A stretch of 64,000 nucleotides of DNA, from the NCBI GenBank assembly GCA_017525525.1, contig JAFXSQ010000046.1, positions 1 to 64,000 on the forward strand, written 5' to 3'. Positions 25,548 through 33,851 of this stretch are shown piece by piece. The notes under the pieces are model-generated. The model was not told the origin of the DNA and ran no database searches. It was given only the letters and a program-made list of their open reading frames with translations. Source of the DNA: Lachnospiraceae bacterium. GTDB taxonomy: Bacteria; Bacillota; Clostridia; Lachnospirales; Lachnospiraceae. Position numbers and translations under genes: made by a program. Every line of letters begins with the position of its first letter. Positions within the stretch are counted from its first letter, which is position 1.

Positions 25548-25669
25548 TTATATATCATCTATGGTATATATCGGCAAACCGCCACCGAGCACATCATTCT
25601 CAGTTATAAATATCACAAAGGTTTCCGGCAGATCACTGCAATCTTTTCTTTTATCTCATTTACAGTCAT
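25548..25669 (-). pseudogene. Internal remnant of an Rpn-family nuclease gene
   Basis: From ATG 25667-25669 the frame reads MTVNEIKEKI. After a one-base shift near 25615 it reads LPETFVIFITENDVLGGGLPIYTIDDI and stops at 25548. The second part is the characteristic middle motif of Rpn/PD-(D/E)XK transposase-like nucleases. The remainder of the 480-bp gap up to the GGDEF gene (25670-25960) shows nothing recognisable apart from that gene's promoter. Confidence 0.65.
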
Positions 25670-25963
25670 ATGTTACAAGCCTCTAATCCTTTTCCTCTGC
25701 AACTTCTACCTCGCCTCTGTGCATCCAAACCATTCTGCACACTATACGCGAGCCCATCCGGTTTGATACAGTATAGCAAAATCCCCACCCTTTTTCAAAT
25801 ATTTGTTCCGCTGCCTACGCAAAATCAAATCGGGATTACCGATCATCGACCGGTCGCATTTTTCAAGAACATCATACAGTGCTCAGTCGCCGAATGGTAA
25901 CCGGATCGTTCTCAAAGTTGATCTTCACTAATATTTACGGTAGTAAAGCATATATTTATCTGC

Positions 25964-25969
25964 TAAAAT
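25964..25969 (+). promoter_or_regulatory. Candidate -10 box of the LacI/GGDEF gene
   Basis: TAAAAT ends 7 bases before the ATG at 25977, preceded by AT-rich DNA without a good -35 at 17 bp. If used, transcription would begin at or next to the ATG, giving a leaderless mRNA; consistent with that, no Shine-Dalgarno sequence is present. Confidence 0.4.
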
Positions 25970-25976
25970 ACACCCT

Positions 25977-27962
25977 ATGAGAAAAATAATAGCATTGGTG
26001 GTCTTACGGCCACAGCGAGAATACAATCTGGATATTATCAACCGTCTCAAAGCCGAGCTTTATGACAAGGGCTACGGCCTTATGGTCTTCGGTACATTTA
26101 CGGATCTGACCGTGAAGGACAAGAATGATTACGGTGAGCGAAGCGTCCTGGAGCTGATCCCCTATGACAGGATTTCGGGACTTATTATCATGCCCGGAAC
26201 CTTCCAGGATACGCCAAAGGCCGACGCTATCATAAAGAGCGCAAAGACACGCGGTATACCCACTGTCTCACTTGACTACGACTATCCTAAGCTCCCGAGC
26301 GTTAACCACGACTACAAGGGCGGTTTCGGCGCCGTAGTGCGCCATGTGATCGAGTTCCATAAGAAAAGACGCGTGTTCATGATTGCGGGCATAAAGGACA
26401 ATCCTTATTCCGAAGAGCGAATACAGGTCTTTAAGAATATTTGCAAGCAAAACAGGATAAGTGAGGACGATTCGAAGGTATACTACGGCAGATTCTGGGG
26501 CATGGCCGCAAAGCAATGCGTCGAAGAGATGTTTGAATCCGGCGAACCCATACCTGAAGCTATATGCGCCGCCAATGATGTCATGGCCGCGGCAGCTATC
26601 GAGCAGCTCGCCGAGCACGGAGTAAGGTGTCCCGAAGATGTCATCGTAACCGGAATGGACGGGATCGATCTCGGAATCTTCAACAAGCCGAGACTAACCA
26701 CCATAGATACCGATTCCGACAGCCTGTGCAGAAAAGCTGCCGAGAAGATCATAAGACTGATCGAGGGAAATCAGATAGCCGAGCCGCGACTTTCACGCAT
26801 ACCCATGCGTCTCTGTACTCACGCAAGCTGCGGCTGCAATATGGATACCGCCCCCGATATCAGCGCAAGGATGCTCTCTCTTGAGGAAAGCCTGACACAG
26901 GTTATGGGAAATGAAGCGCATCTTATAAGGATGAAGAACAAGATCCTCGCATTAAACGGCCACGAGATTTTCAAGCTTATGTCGACCTATCTCTCCGACA
27001 ATACCTGGGTGGTGGTCAATCCGTCTTTCTGGGACAATGTACCCGGTACCTCGGGAGAATTTGATTACGAGCATGATATGAACCATTTCGATGAGGATCT
27101 GGTCGCTGAGATATATAAGCCTTTCGTAGATGGCAATAAGGAAACAAGAGACTCCGATGATTACGAGGATCGCTGTCAGTACGGCATCCGTTTCAACCGC
27201 AACGATATTCTTCCTTGCTTCGAGGAAACATTTGAAAAGACCGGCGTCGTGGTCATAGTACCGTTAAACTTCCAGAACGAAGTGATCGGTTACTTTGCAT
27301 TCTCCGATACGGAGACGGACCCGAACACTCTGCGCGGCGGCTACTATTCGTCGCAGCTGTGCCAGAACATCTCCACCATAATCCGGGTTGTAAGAGACCG
27401 ACTGACCTCAGACCGGCTTATGGCAGTTCTTCAGAATTCATACAGCGCCTTAAAGGAGCTTTCCATACACGACCAGCTGACCGGCATGCTGAACCGCCGC
27501 GGTCTGTCACAGGTATTGGATGAACTCTGCGAAAAAGAAGACACTAACGACCGTATACTATTCTACAGCTATATAGACATAGACGGTTTCAAGATGATCA
27601 ACGATATGTGGGGACACGACGAGGGCGATGAAGCCCTGAAGATCGTAGCCGGCATACTTGAGGATGTGACAGGCAGGTTCAATGATTTCGTGACCGCCCG
27701 AATCGGCGGAGATGAGTTCGTAGTGACCGGCCCCGTCGACAGTATGGATTTCCCCGAGCAGTTTATGTCCACCCTCTTGGACGCCGTCGACCGTGCCAAC
27801 CGCCGGAGCAACAAGGATTATATGATCGAGCTTTCGGTAGGCAAGGTGTTGAAGAACGGTGTGACCACGGATACGGTAAGAGAAAGCATCAAGGACGCCG
27901 ACCGCGATATGTATCAGGTCAAGAAGAACAGGAAGCAGCTGAAGATGAAACCCGAAGAATGA
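25977..27962 (+). CDS. LacI-type periplasmic-binding-like sensor fused to GGDEF diguanylate cyclase
   Basis: A 661-residue cytoplasmic protein. Residues 1-290 form a Peripla_BP_3/LacI-like ligand domain (GLIIMPGTF, VSLDYDY, AICAANDVMAAAAIEQL, VTGMDGIDLG) without the LacI DNA-binding helix-turn-helix. About 300-480 is a GAF-like region (VVVIVPLNFQNEVIGYFAFSD). A GGDEF domain follows (HDQLTGMLNRRGL, YIDIDGFKMIND, active-site GGDEF at 577-581). It probably makes cyclic di-GMP in response to a small molecule, likely a sugar. No EAL or PilZ gene lies nearby. The start has no ribosome site and may be leaderless. It is a single gene with its own terminator at 28023-28053. Confidence 0.92.
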   Translation: MRKIIALVVLRPQREYNLDIINRLKAELYDKGYGLMVFGTFTDLTVKDKNDYGERSVLELIPYDRISGLIIMPGTFQDTPKADAIIKSAKTRGIPTVSLDYDYPKLPSVNHDYKGGFGAVVRHVIEFHKKRRVFMIAGIKDNPYSEERIQVFKNICKQNRISEDDSKVYYGRFWGMAAKQCVEEMFESGEPIPEAICAANDVMAAAAIEQLAEHGVRCPEDVIVTGMDGIDLGIFNKPRLTTIDTDSDSLCRKAAEKIIRLIEGNQIAEPRLSRIPMRLCTHASCGCNMDTAPDISARMLSLEESLTQVMGNEAHLIRMKNKILALNGHEIFKLMSTYLSDNTWVVVNPSFWDNVPGTSGEFDYEHDMNHFDEDLVAEIYKPFVDGNKETRDSDDYEDRCQYGIRFNRNDILPCFEETFEKTGVVVIVPLNFQNEVIGYFAFSDTETDPNTLRGGYYSSQLCQNISTIIRVVRDRLTSDRLMAVLQNSYSALKELSIHDQLTGMLNRRGLSQVLDELCEKEDTNDRILFYSYIDIDGFKMINDMWGHDEGDEALKIVAGILEDVTGRFNDFVTARIGGDEFVVTGPVDSMDFPEQFMSTLLDAVDRANRRSNKDYMIELSVGKVLKNGVTTDTVRESIKDADRDMYQVKKNRKQLKMKPEE

Positions 27963-28022
27963 CTTTACAGGGATGATACCTTCCTTTTCCGCAAATCGGA
28001 CATAATTATCCGGACCAAAGTA

Positions 28023-28053
28023 AAAGGCCCTGCCAACGCTCGGCAGGGCCTTT
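28023..28053 (+). terminator. Terminator of the GGDEF gene
   Basis: AAGGCCCTGCC, loop AACGCT, GGCAGGGCCTT and then TTC. A strong GC stem lies 61 bp after the stop. The next 190 bp up to the convergent terminator at 28245 are AT-rich and hold no gene that can be supported. Confidence 0.85.
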
Positions 28054-28244
28054 CGGAGAAGGTATTTTGTTACTTGGGGTGTAGCAAAACTATATAATGT
28101 ATTGGGGGGTTACAATAGCTATTATACTCATATAAGTTAAAAAGTGTGCCTAAACATTTAGAAAATTAAAAAAATGTTTTGTGCGTTTTGCCATTGTTAC
28201 TTGACGCTTTGGAGCATTTTTCTCGGGTTTTTGTGCATTTTGTA

Positions 28245-28292
28245 TAAAAAACGGCATTTCCGTTATGTAATCCACACAACGAAAATGCCGTA
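28245..28292 (-). terminator. Terminator of the acyltransferase / ftsH unit
   Basis: The minus strand has ACGGCATTTTCGTT, a 14-nt loop, AACGGAAATGCCGT and then TTTTTT. It lies 24 bp after the acyltransferase stop. Confidence 0.8.
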
Positions 28293-28315
28293 ATTAAGCC
28301 GGTTTTCAGCTGATA

Positions 28316-29431
28316 CTAAGCATTTTTTCTTTTTGAAAAAATGCATTTTACTATAAAATTTACCAAAAAGAACAATATTTCAGCTCCAATAATCACTGCC
28401 GAAGCATAAATCAGCGAATATTTTGTGCCGCTGTCAGTCGAAACGTGCTGCATCTCATAGAGCACAAGCCCGTGAACCAGATATATGATCAGGGATATCT
28501 TCCCCGCGTGGTCGGTTATAACATTTCCTGCAATTCCGTACCCGGCTCCGGAGTATGAAAGGCATACAGCTATGGCTGCCATCAGATAAAACGAAACTGC
28601 GTAAGCCTCATCAATCGCGCCGAGGGCAAAGAGCATAATGCCGACAAAAAGCAGGTACTTGACCACAGTCACAAGAACTCTGCTGCCTCTTTTATCCCCG
28701 ACCTTATCCTTTATCACCGCGGAAAGCTCATACATGCACGCGCCCATGCACATTTCGGCCAGGCCTCTTAAAAAGCCGAAGCTTACCGAACCCGCATGAA
28801 CAGGATGGAACGAACCGGCCGCCGAGGTTATATACCCGGTCAAAAACAGTGACGCCACCGGGCACACAAGCACCGTGAAGCTCCTGCCATACCGAAGGAT
28901 CAGCGCATACAGGATGAATGTCGCCACCACCAGCACCGACAGGTACCAGTTTCCGGTCACATACAGACTGCCCTGCTTGTGCAGCGGCTCATCTATCAGC
29001 AGAAAATGCGGGATACTGTCCACAATCCGCTTATACGCCTGTGTAACAGCTGTTTTGCCTCCGTATAAAGACACCTGGTTAGCAATCTGCATCCCGAAGA
29101 ATATAATTAAAGTTACGATAAAATACTTATAAAAATACGCCGCTTTCTTGAGAGTGTACCTGCACACCTCGGATGGGATATCGCGGACAAGCGCCTCCGC
29201 GTCCGTCTTTCCTTCCGTCAGATACCTTTCCCTCACCGCAAACGCGTGACGCGCAAGCAACAACCCCGACAGAACAAAGAAGTATTCCACCGCAAACCAT
29301 CCGTTGGCGAAGAAGCCCTCTCTTATTCTGTCCGCCTTGTCCACATGATAGAACATTATGGCTATCGCAAAGAAAAGCCTAAGGATGTCAAGTTCACCGT
29401 TTCTTCTCTTTTTGCCAACGTCAACTGCCAT
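28316..29431 (-). CDS. Membrane acyltransferase (acyltransferase 3 family)
   Basis: A 371-residue polytopic membrane protein. The N-terminus shows the family signature ELDILRLFFAIAIMFYHV with its catalytic-type His, and GWFAVEYFFVLSGLLLA. About ten hydrophobic segments follow, including LVTVVKYLLFVGIMLFALG and the final helix, with a Lys/Arg-rich end. Such enzymes move acyl groups onto surface polysaccharides or other envelope molecules; the acceptor is unknown. The ATG is only 3 bp after the ftsH stop and uses GGGAG inside the ftsH tail as ribosome site, so the two genes are co-transcribed. The pairing with ftsH is not the usual one. Confidence 0.87.
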   Translation of the reverse strand: MAVDVGKKRRNGELDILRLFFAIAIMFYHVDKADRIREGFFANGWFAVEYFFVLSGLLLARHAFAVRERYLTEGKTDAEALVRDIPSEVCRYTLKKAAYFYKYFIVTLIIFFGMQIANQVSLYGGKTAVTQAYKRIVDSIPHFLLIDEPLHKQGSLYVTGNWYLSVLVVATFILYALILRYGRSFTVLVCPVASLFLTGYITSAAGSFHPVHAGSVSFGFLRGLAEMCMGACMYELSAVIKDKVGDKRGSRVLVTVVKYLLFVGIMLFALGAIDEAYAVSFYLMAAIAVCLSYSGAGYGIAGNVITDHAGKISLIIYLVHGLVLYEMQHVSTDSGTKYSLIYASAVIIGAEILFFLVNFIVKCIFSKRKNA

Positions 29432-29434
29432 ATT

Positions 29435-31321
29435 CTACGCTCCCGCAGTTTCAAACTCAACTCCGCCGTCGAAGCTTGACTCCATACCCTCGGGGAAGAT
29501 AGCCTCGAACTCAGGTCTGTCGATTCTTTCCTTCTCAAGCAGGATAGACGCTATCTGATGAAGATAATCCATATTCTCGGTAATTATCTTTCTTGCCTCT
29601 GCATAGCAGAAGTCAACTATCTTTCTTACTTCCTTATCGATGATAGCGGCCATCTTGTCGCTGTAGGTTCTGCTGTGGCCGAGATCTCTGCCGAGGAAGA
29701 CCTCCTCGCTCTCGGTCTCGTAATTGAGCAAGCCGACCCTGTCGCTCATGCCGTACTTTATAACCATAGCCTGAGCCGTCTGAGTTGCCTGCTTTATATC
29801 CTGTGAAGCTCCGGTCGTGATATCGCCGAATATAAGCTCCTCGGCTATTCTGCCGCCGAAGTCAACCTCTATATCCTGCAAAAGCTTCTTCTTGGTCAGG
29901 AATACGTTGTCATTCTCCGGAAGAGGCATGGTGTATCCGCCTGCGCCCCTGCCGTTCGGTATAATAGAAACCAAATGCACCGGCCCTACCTCAGATAAAA
30001 GATGGAACAGGATTGCATGTCCCGCCTCGTGGTAAGCGGTAATCTTCCTCTCCTTCTCGGGAACGAGACGGCTCTTCTTCTCTCCGCCTATTCCTATCTT
30101 AACGAAGGACTTGTCCACATCCTCTTTCTTGATAAATGCCCTGTTTGCCTTTGCTGCTGCGATGGCAGACTCGTTCATCAGGTTCTCAAGATCCGCGCCC
30201 GCAAAGCCCGCTGTGGTTCTTGCTATCTCATGAAGATCCACATCATCGGCGATAGGCTTATTCCTTACATGCACCTTCAGTATCTCCTCGCGTCCCTTGA
30301 CATCCGGTCTGCCGACCATAACCTTTCTGTCGAAACGTCCCGGTCTTAAGATAGCGGGATCGAGTATGTCTACTCTGTTGGTCGCAGCGAGAACTATTAT
30401 ACCCTCATTGTTCTCAAAGCCGTCCATCTCAACAAGCATCTGGTTTAAGGTCTGCTCACGCTCGTCATGACCGCCGCCGAGGCCCGAGCCTCTTCTTCTT
30501 GCGACCGCATCTATCTCATCTATGAATACTATACAGGGTGAATTCTTCTTCGCATCCTCGAACAGATCACGCACACGGGATGCACCGACACCGACGAACA
30601 TCTCTACGAAATCCGAACCGGATATCGAGAAGAACGGTACTCCTGCTTCGCCTGCAACTGCCTTGGCAAGAAGTGTCTTACCTGTTCCCGGAGGGCCCTC
30701 TAAGAGCACGCCCTTGGGTATTCTCGCGCCGAGTCTGTTATACTTCTCGGGATCCTTAAGGAAGTCCACAAGCTCGGTCATATCTTCTTTTTCTTCCTCA
30801 AGTCCGGCCACATCTGCGAACTTAATCTTATTGTCCTTCTCAGTGGACATCTTTGCGCGGCTCTTTGAGAAGTTCATCACCTTGCCGCCGCTTGAGCTTC
30901 CGCCTCCGGAGACATTTCCCATCAGCACAGAGAACATAACTACTATCAATATGACCGAGATGATTAGCGGAAGCCATGACCAGAAGGCGCTCTGCCTCTC
31001 CACATCCTCAAGACTCATCTTCACGGTACCGTCGCCCAGCTTCATGACTATGTTCTGCACTTCATTTACATCAGATACATAGAACTGCAGAGTCTGCTTC
31101 GAGCCCTTGTAGGCCACGAGCACAGTACCCGTAGGTGTCTCAGTGTTCTGGTAGATCTTGATCTCGTCGATCATCTTCTCACCTATCTCACGCTGAAAAT
31201 CATCGATTGTATAGGAGGTATCCACCGTTTTGTTCTTTTGCTGCATCCAAAGGACTATGCAGAATCCGACCAAAAACAATATCAGATATATGCCCAGTCC
31301 CCTTCCTAATCCGTTACGCAT
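29435..31321 (-). CDS. ftsH: ATP-dependent zinc metalloprotease FtsH
   Basis: 628 residues, normal for the family. Two membrane helices (about 9-26 and 117-135) flank an extracytoplasmic domain. The AAA module has Walker A GPPGTGKT (209-216), Walker B VFIDEID (265-271) and arginine-finger region RPGRFDR (326-332). The protease site is HEAGH (431-435). It degrades unassembled membrane proteins and short-lived regulators. GAAAGGAAG precedes the ATG. It follows tilS and hpt as in most Firmicutes. The spacer to hpt contains two extra copies of the hpt 3' end. Confidence 0.97.
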   Translation of the reverse strand: MRNGLGRGLGIYLILFLVGFCIVLWMQQKNKTVDTSYTIDDFQREIGEKMIDEIKIYQNTETPTGTVLVAYKGSKQTLQFYVSDVNEVQNIVMKLGDGTVKMSLEDVERQSAFWSWLPLIISVILIVVMFSVLMGNVSGGGSSSGGKVMNFSKSRAKMSTEKDNKIKFADVAGLEEEKEDMTELVDFLKDPEKYNRLGARIPKGVLLEGPPGTGKTLLAKAVAGEAGVPFFSISGSDFVEMFVGVGASRVRDLFEDAKKNSPCIVFIDEIDAVARRRGSGLGGGHDEREQTLNQMLVEMDGFENNEGIIVLAATNRVDILDPAILRPGRFDRKVMVGRPDVKGREEILKVHVRNKPIADDVDLHEIARTTAGFAGADLENLMNESAIAAAKANRAFIKKEDVDKSFVKIGIGGEKKSRLVPEKERKITAYHEAGHAILFHLLSEVGPVHLVSIIPNGRGAGGYTMPLPENDNVFLTKKKLLQDIEVDFGGRIAEELIFGDITTGASQDIKQATQTAQAMVIKYGMSDRVGLLNYETESEEVFLGRDLGHSRTYSDKMAAIIDKEVRKIVDFCYAEARKIITENMDYLHQIASILLEKERIDRPEFEAIFPEGMESSFDGGVEFETAGA

Positions 31322-31349
31322 CTTTGCTTCCTTTCTAAATTTCTTTCTT

Positions 31350-31506
31350 GTTTTCTATGATATATTTCTCTATTCTTCAATAACTCCGACGTACCGAAGC
31401 TCTCTTGTTTTCTTATAAATATCTCTATCCTCAATAACTCCGACATACTGAAGTTTGATTGTTTTCTGTAACTTTATTCTTCAATAACTCCAACATACGG
31501 AAGATT
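31350..31506 (-). repeat. Three tandem copies of the hpt 3' end
   Basis: Units at 31461-31506 (the true hpt end, encoding LPYVGVIEE), 31407-31460 and 31350-31406 each read CTTC.GTA.GT.GGAGTTATTGA.GA.. and end in AGAAAAC. The downstream copies still read LQYVGVIED and LRYVGVIEE in part, but lie after the stop codon. Unit lengths are 46, 54 and 57 bp. Confidence 0.85.
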
Positions 31507-31995
31507 CCTGTATTTCTGAGCTATGTCAAGTCCGTAGCCCACCACGAACCTGTCCGGTATCTCAAATGCGGTTATGTCCGGCTGTATGTCGACCACGCGT
31601 CTTAACGGCTTGTCCAAAAGCGTCACTATCTTGAAGCTGTTCGGCTTTCTCTCCTTAAGCAGTGTCACGAGATAAGACAGTGTGCGGCCCGAATCCATGA
31701 TATCCTCAACAAGCACTACATTTTTGCCCTCTATGGACTCGTCCAAGTCCTTGACAAGCTTCACAACTCCCGATGACTGAGTCCCGTCACCGTAGCTCGA
31801 AACCGACATAAAATCAAGTGTAACCGGAACCTCCAGCTGCTTTGCAAGCTCACACATGAAGAACACGCTTCCCTTCAATATGCCTATCATGTGTATGCTC
31901 GTATCCTTATATTCCTCGTTGAGCTGAGCCGCTATCTCCTTCGTGCGCTCAAGTATCCTGTGTTCGTCGATCAGAACCGATATCTTCTTTGCCAT
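31474..31995 (-). CDS. hpt: Hypoxanthine phosphoribosyltransferase
   Basis: A 173-residue purine salvage enzyme that joins hypoxanthine or guanine to PRPP. The PRPP-binding motif VVLVEDIMDSGRTL lies at about 94-107, and the flexible-loop region SSYGDGT at about 66-72. AAGGAGGTG sits 5 bases before the ATG. It is part of the conserved tilS-hpt-ftsH run, 22 bp after tilS. Its 3' end is duplicated twice downstream. Confidence 0.96.
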   Translation of the reverse strand: MAKKISVLIDEHRILERTKEIAAQLNEEYKDTSIHMIGILKGSVFFMCELAKQLEVPVTLDFMSVSSYGDGTQSSGVVKLVKDLDESIEGKNVVLVEDIMDSGRTLSYLVTLLKERKPNSFKIVTLLDKPLRRVVDIQPDITAFEIPDRFVVGYGLDIAQKYRNLPYVGVIEE

Positions 31996-32017
31996 TACCG
32001 CACCTCCTTGTCTTCGT

Positions 32018-33430
32018 TTAATTCAATTCCGTATAACTTAAAACCAGAACTCTCTTCGTTTCTTCCGTAATATGGTAATTCTCCGTGCCCCTTATTCCTA
32101 CGACCCAGAGCACCTCGTTGCCCATGCATACGACAGGCACCTGCTTTCTCGATTCACGGTCAAGCTTCAAGTCTATAAACAGCTTACTTATGCTCTTTCT
32201 CCTGCCGTCCGCATTAATCACTATATAGTCACCGTCAGCCGGCATCCTCACGCACAGAGTATCTTTTATTTTATCACAATCAAAGGCCTTAATACAAGTT
32301 TTTTTGTAATCAATATCCAGATTATTTATATCAACTATCTTCATCTCAACACATCCGGCCGAAAGCCTTACCTTGCCTTCTTTGTCAAGCTCGATGGGAG
32401 CAATGTCGTCTCCGACAGCCTTGCGCCCTTCTATGATTAGCGTATCGTAATTCTTTCTGCATATAAACCCGTAGGGAAGATCCGTCCTTGCCCCGGTATC
32501 CCCTTTAAGCAGCTTCTGCATATTGATTATGTGTCGCGCGGTCACATCCTTCCTCTTCCCCGAGGCTTTCTCGAACGCCGCATAAAGCACCCTTCTCTGC
32601 ATGAAATCGTCCATCAGCAAAAGCCTGCTTACGCTTAAGGCTATCATATCGGACTGACCGATCAGAACCTCGTCTAAGTTCTTCAGAGTGTCCTGTTCAA
32701 GCCTTTCCTCCACCACCTTGGCATCTTTAACAAAGTCTGTTATATGCTCCACCGCGGCGGAATTAATACTCTTTAATATAGGCAGCACCTCGTGCCTTAT
32801 CTTGTTCCTGTCATAATCTGTCAGGAAATTCGTGCTGTCCGTCACATAGCTTATCTCGCGCTCATTAAGATAAGCTTCTATCTCATCCCTGCCCGCATCA
32901 AGCAGTGGCCTGATAATATGACCCCTTACCGGCGGAATACCGCATACGCCTCTTATGCCCGTTCCTCTTATCAGGTGGAACAAAACTGTCTCAGCATTGT
33001 CCATGCGGTTATGCGCCACAGCAATCTTCCCCTCATGTATTTCCTCTATGCCGACTTCCTTCCGAACATCATATAAAACTTCCTCAAATGCTGCGTATCT
33101 CTCGTGCCTTCCCGTCTCCTCCACAGTCTCGTGCCTCGCCTGCGCAAGCGCCGGTATATCCATATGTTTCACATAAAGGCTTACCTTAAGCTTCTCGCAG
33201 AATTCCTTCACGAACTCCTCATCCCTTGAGGCTTCCTCTCCGCGGATTCCGTGGTTCACGTGCACTGCAATAAGCTTTTCTATCCCAAGCCTCTCAGAAA
33301 GGCTTGATAAAACTGTAAGAAGGCATACCGAGTCCGCGCCTCCGGACAAGCCGACACAGACCACATCCCCGGCCCCGATCATTTTATTCTCTTTTATATA
33401 TACATAGACTTTTCTTTCGAACGAATTCAT
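32018..33430 (-). CDS. tilS: tRNA(Ile)-lysidine synthase
   Basis: About 470 residues. The PP-loop SGGADS near residue 30 binds ATP. The enzyme puts lysine on C34 of the CAU-anticodon tRNA-Ile so that it reads AUA. It also has VHVNHGIRGEEA and HNRMDNAETVLFHLIRGTGIRGVCGIP, typical of TilS, and the C-terminal TilS domain. ATG 33428-33430 with AAGGAGA 11 bases upstream is preferred over a TTG two codons earlier. A terminator separates it from divIC upstream, so it may have its own promoter. Confidence 0.95.
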   Translation of the reverse strand: MNSFERKVYVYIKENKMIGAGDVVCVGLSGGADSVCLLTVLSSLSERLGIEKLIAVHVNHGIRGEEASRDEEFVKEFCEKLKVSLYVKHMDIPALAQARHETVEETGRHERYAAFEEVLYDVRKEVGIEEIHEGKIAVAHNRMDNAETVLFHLIRGTGIRGVCGIPPVRGHIIRPLLDAGRDEIEAYLNEREISYVTDSTNFLTDYDRNKIRHEVLPILKSINSAAVEHITDFVKDAKVVEERLEQDTLKNLDEVLIGQSDMIALSVSRLLLMDDFMQRRVLYAAFEKASGKRKDVTARHIINMQKLLKGDTGARTDLPYGFICRKNYDTLIIEGRKAVGDDIAPIELDKEGKVRLSAGCVEMKIVDINNLDIDYKKTCIKAFDCDKIKDTLCVRMPADGDYIVINADGRRKSISKLFIDLKLDRESRKQVPVVCMGNEVLWVVGIRGTENYHITEETKRVLVLSYTELN

Positions 33431-33445
33431 ATACAAAACTTCTCC

Positions 33446-33482
33446 TTAAAAAAAGCAAGAGAGAAATAATCCTCTCCTGCTT
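33446..33482 (-). terminator. Terminator between divIC and tilS
   Basis: The minus strand has AGCAGGAGAGGA, loop TTAT, TTCTCTCTTGCT and then TTTTTT. The stem begins at the stop codon of divIC. It would cut off or attenuate transcription into tilS-hpt-ftsH. Confidence 0.8.
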
Positions 33483-33793
33483 TATTCTGACGGTTTAATA
33501 ACATACTCATCCGGATATACAAGCCCAAGCTTGTCCTTCGCCACATCCTCTATATACTGAGAGGTCTGCATGTATTCTTCCTGTGCATCAAGCCGTTCGC
33601 TTTCCGCCTTTACCTCTTCGAGCCTCTGGTTAAGAATATATTCATTCTCCGACAGCGTCTTTCTCTCCTTCTTTAGCGCCATCGTCCTCGAGAAACAGAC
33701 AAGACACACAATCACAACCGCTGCAATTATCAGTAACGATACAACCGGATTCTGTCTCCTTGATGAAGTTTTTCTTTTTCTTTTTTTAGCCAT
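33482..33793 (-). CDS. divIC: Septum formation initiator family protein (DivIC/FtsB)
   Basis: 103 residues: a basic cytoplasmic start (KKRKRKTSSRRQ), one membrane helix (VVSLLIIAAVVIVCLVCF, about 17-34), a coiled coil (about 40-75) and the family tail YIEDVAKDKLGLVYPDEYV. It takes part in the FtsL-DivIB-DivIC divisome complex. Its place between rqcP and tilS matches the usual Firmicute order. The sporulation genes yabP/yabQ, often found beside divIC in spore formers, are absent. Confidence 0.9.
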   Translation of the reverse strand: MAKKRKRKTSSRRQNPVVSLLIIAAVVIVCLVCFSRTMALKKERKTLSENEYILNQRLEEVKAESERLDAQEEYMQTSQYIEDVAKDKLGLVYPDEYVIKPSE

Positions 33794-33851
33794 ACAGCCA
33801 TATTACAGCATTTTTCAATAAATTTCAACAGAAAAATGCCATAAAATGCTC

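Noticed and set aside
30522..31082. 186-codon plus-strand frame opposite ftsH
   Set aside because: It is antisense to a highly conserved gene and has no start signal or family resemblance.
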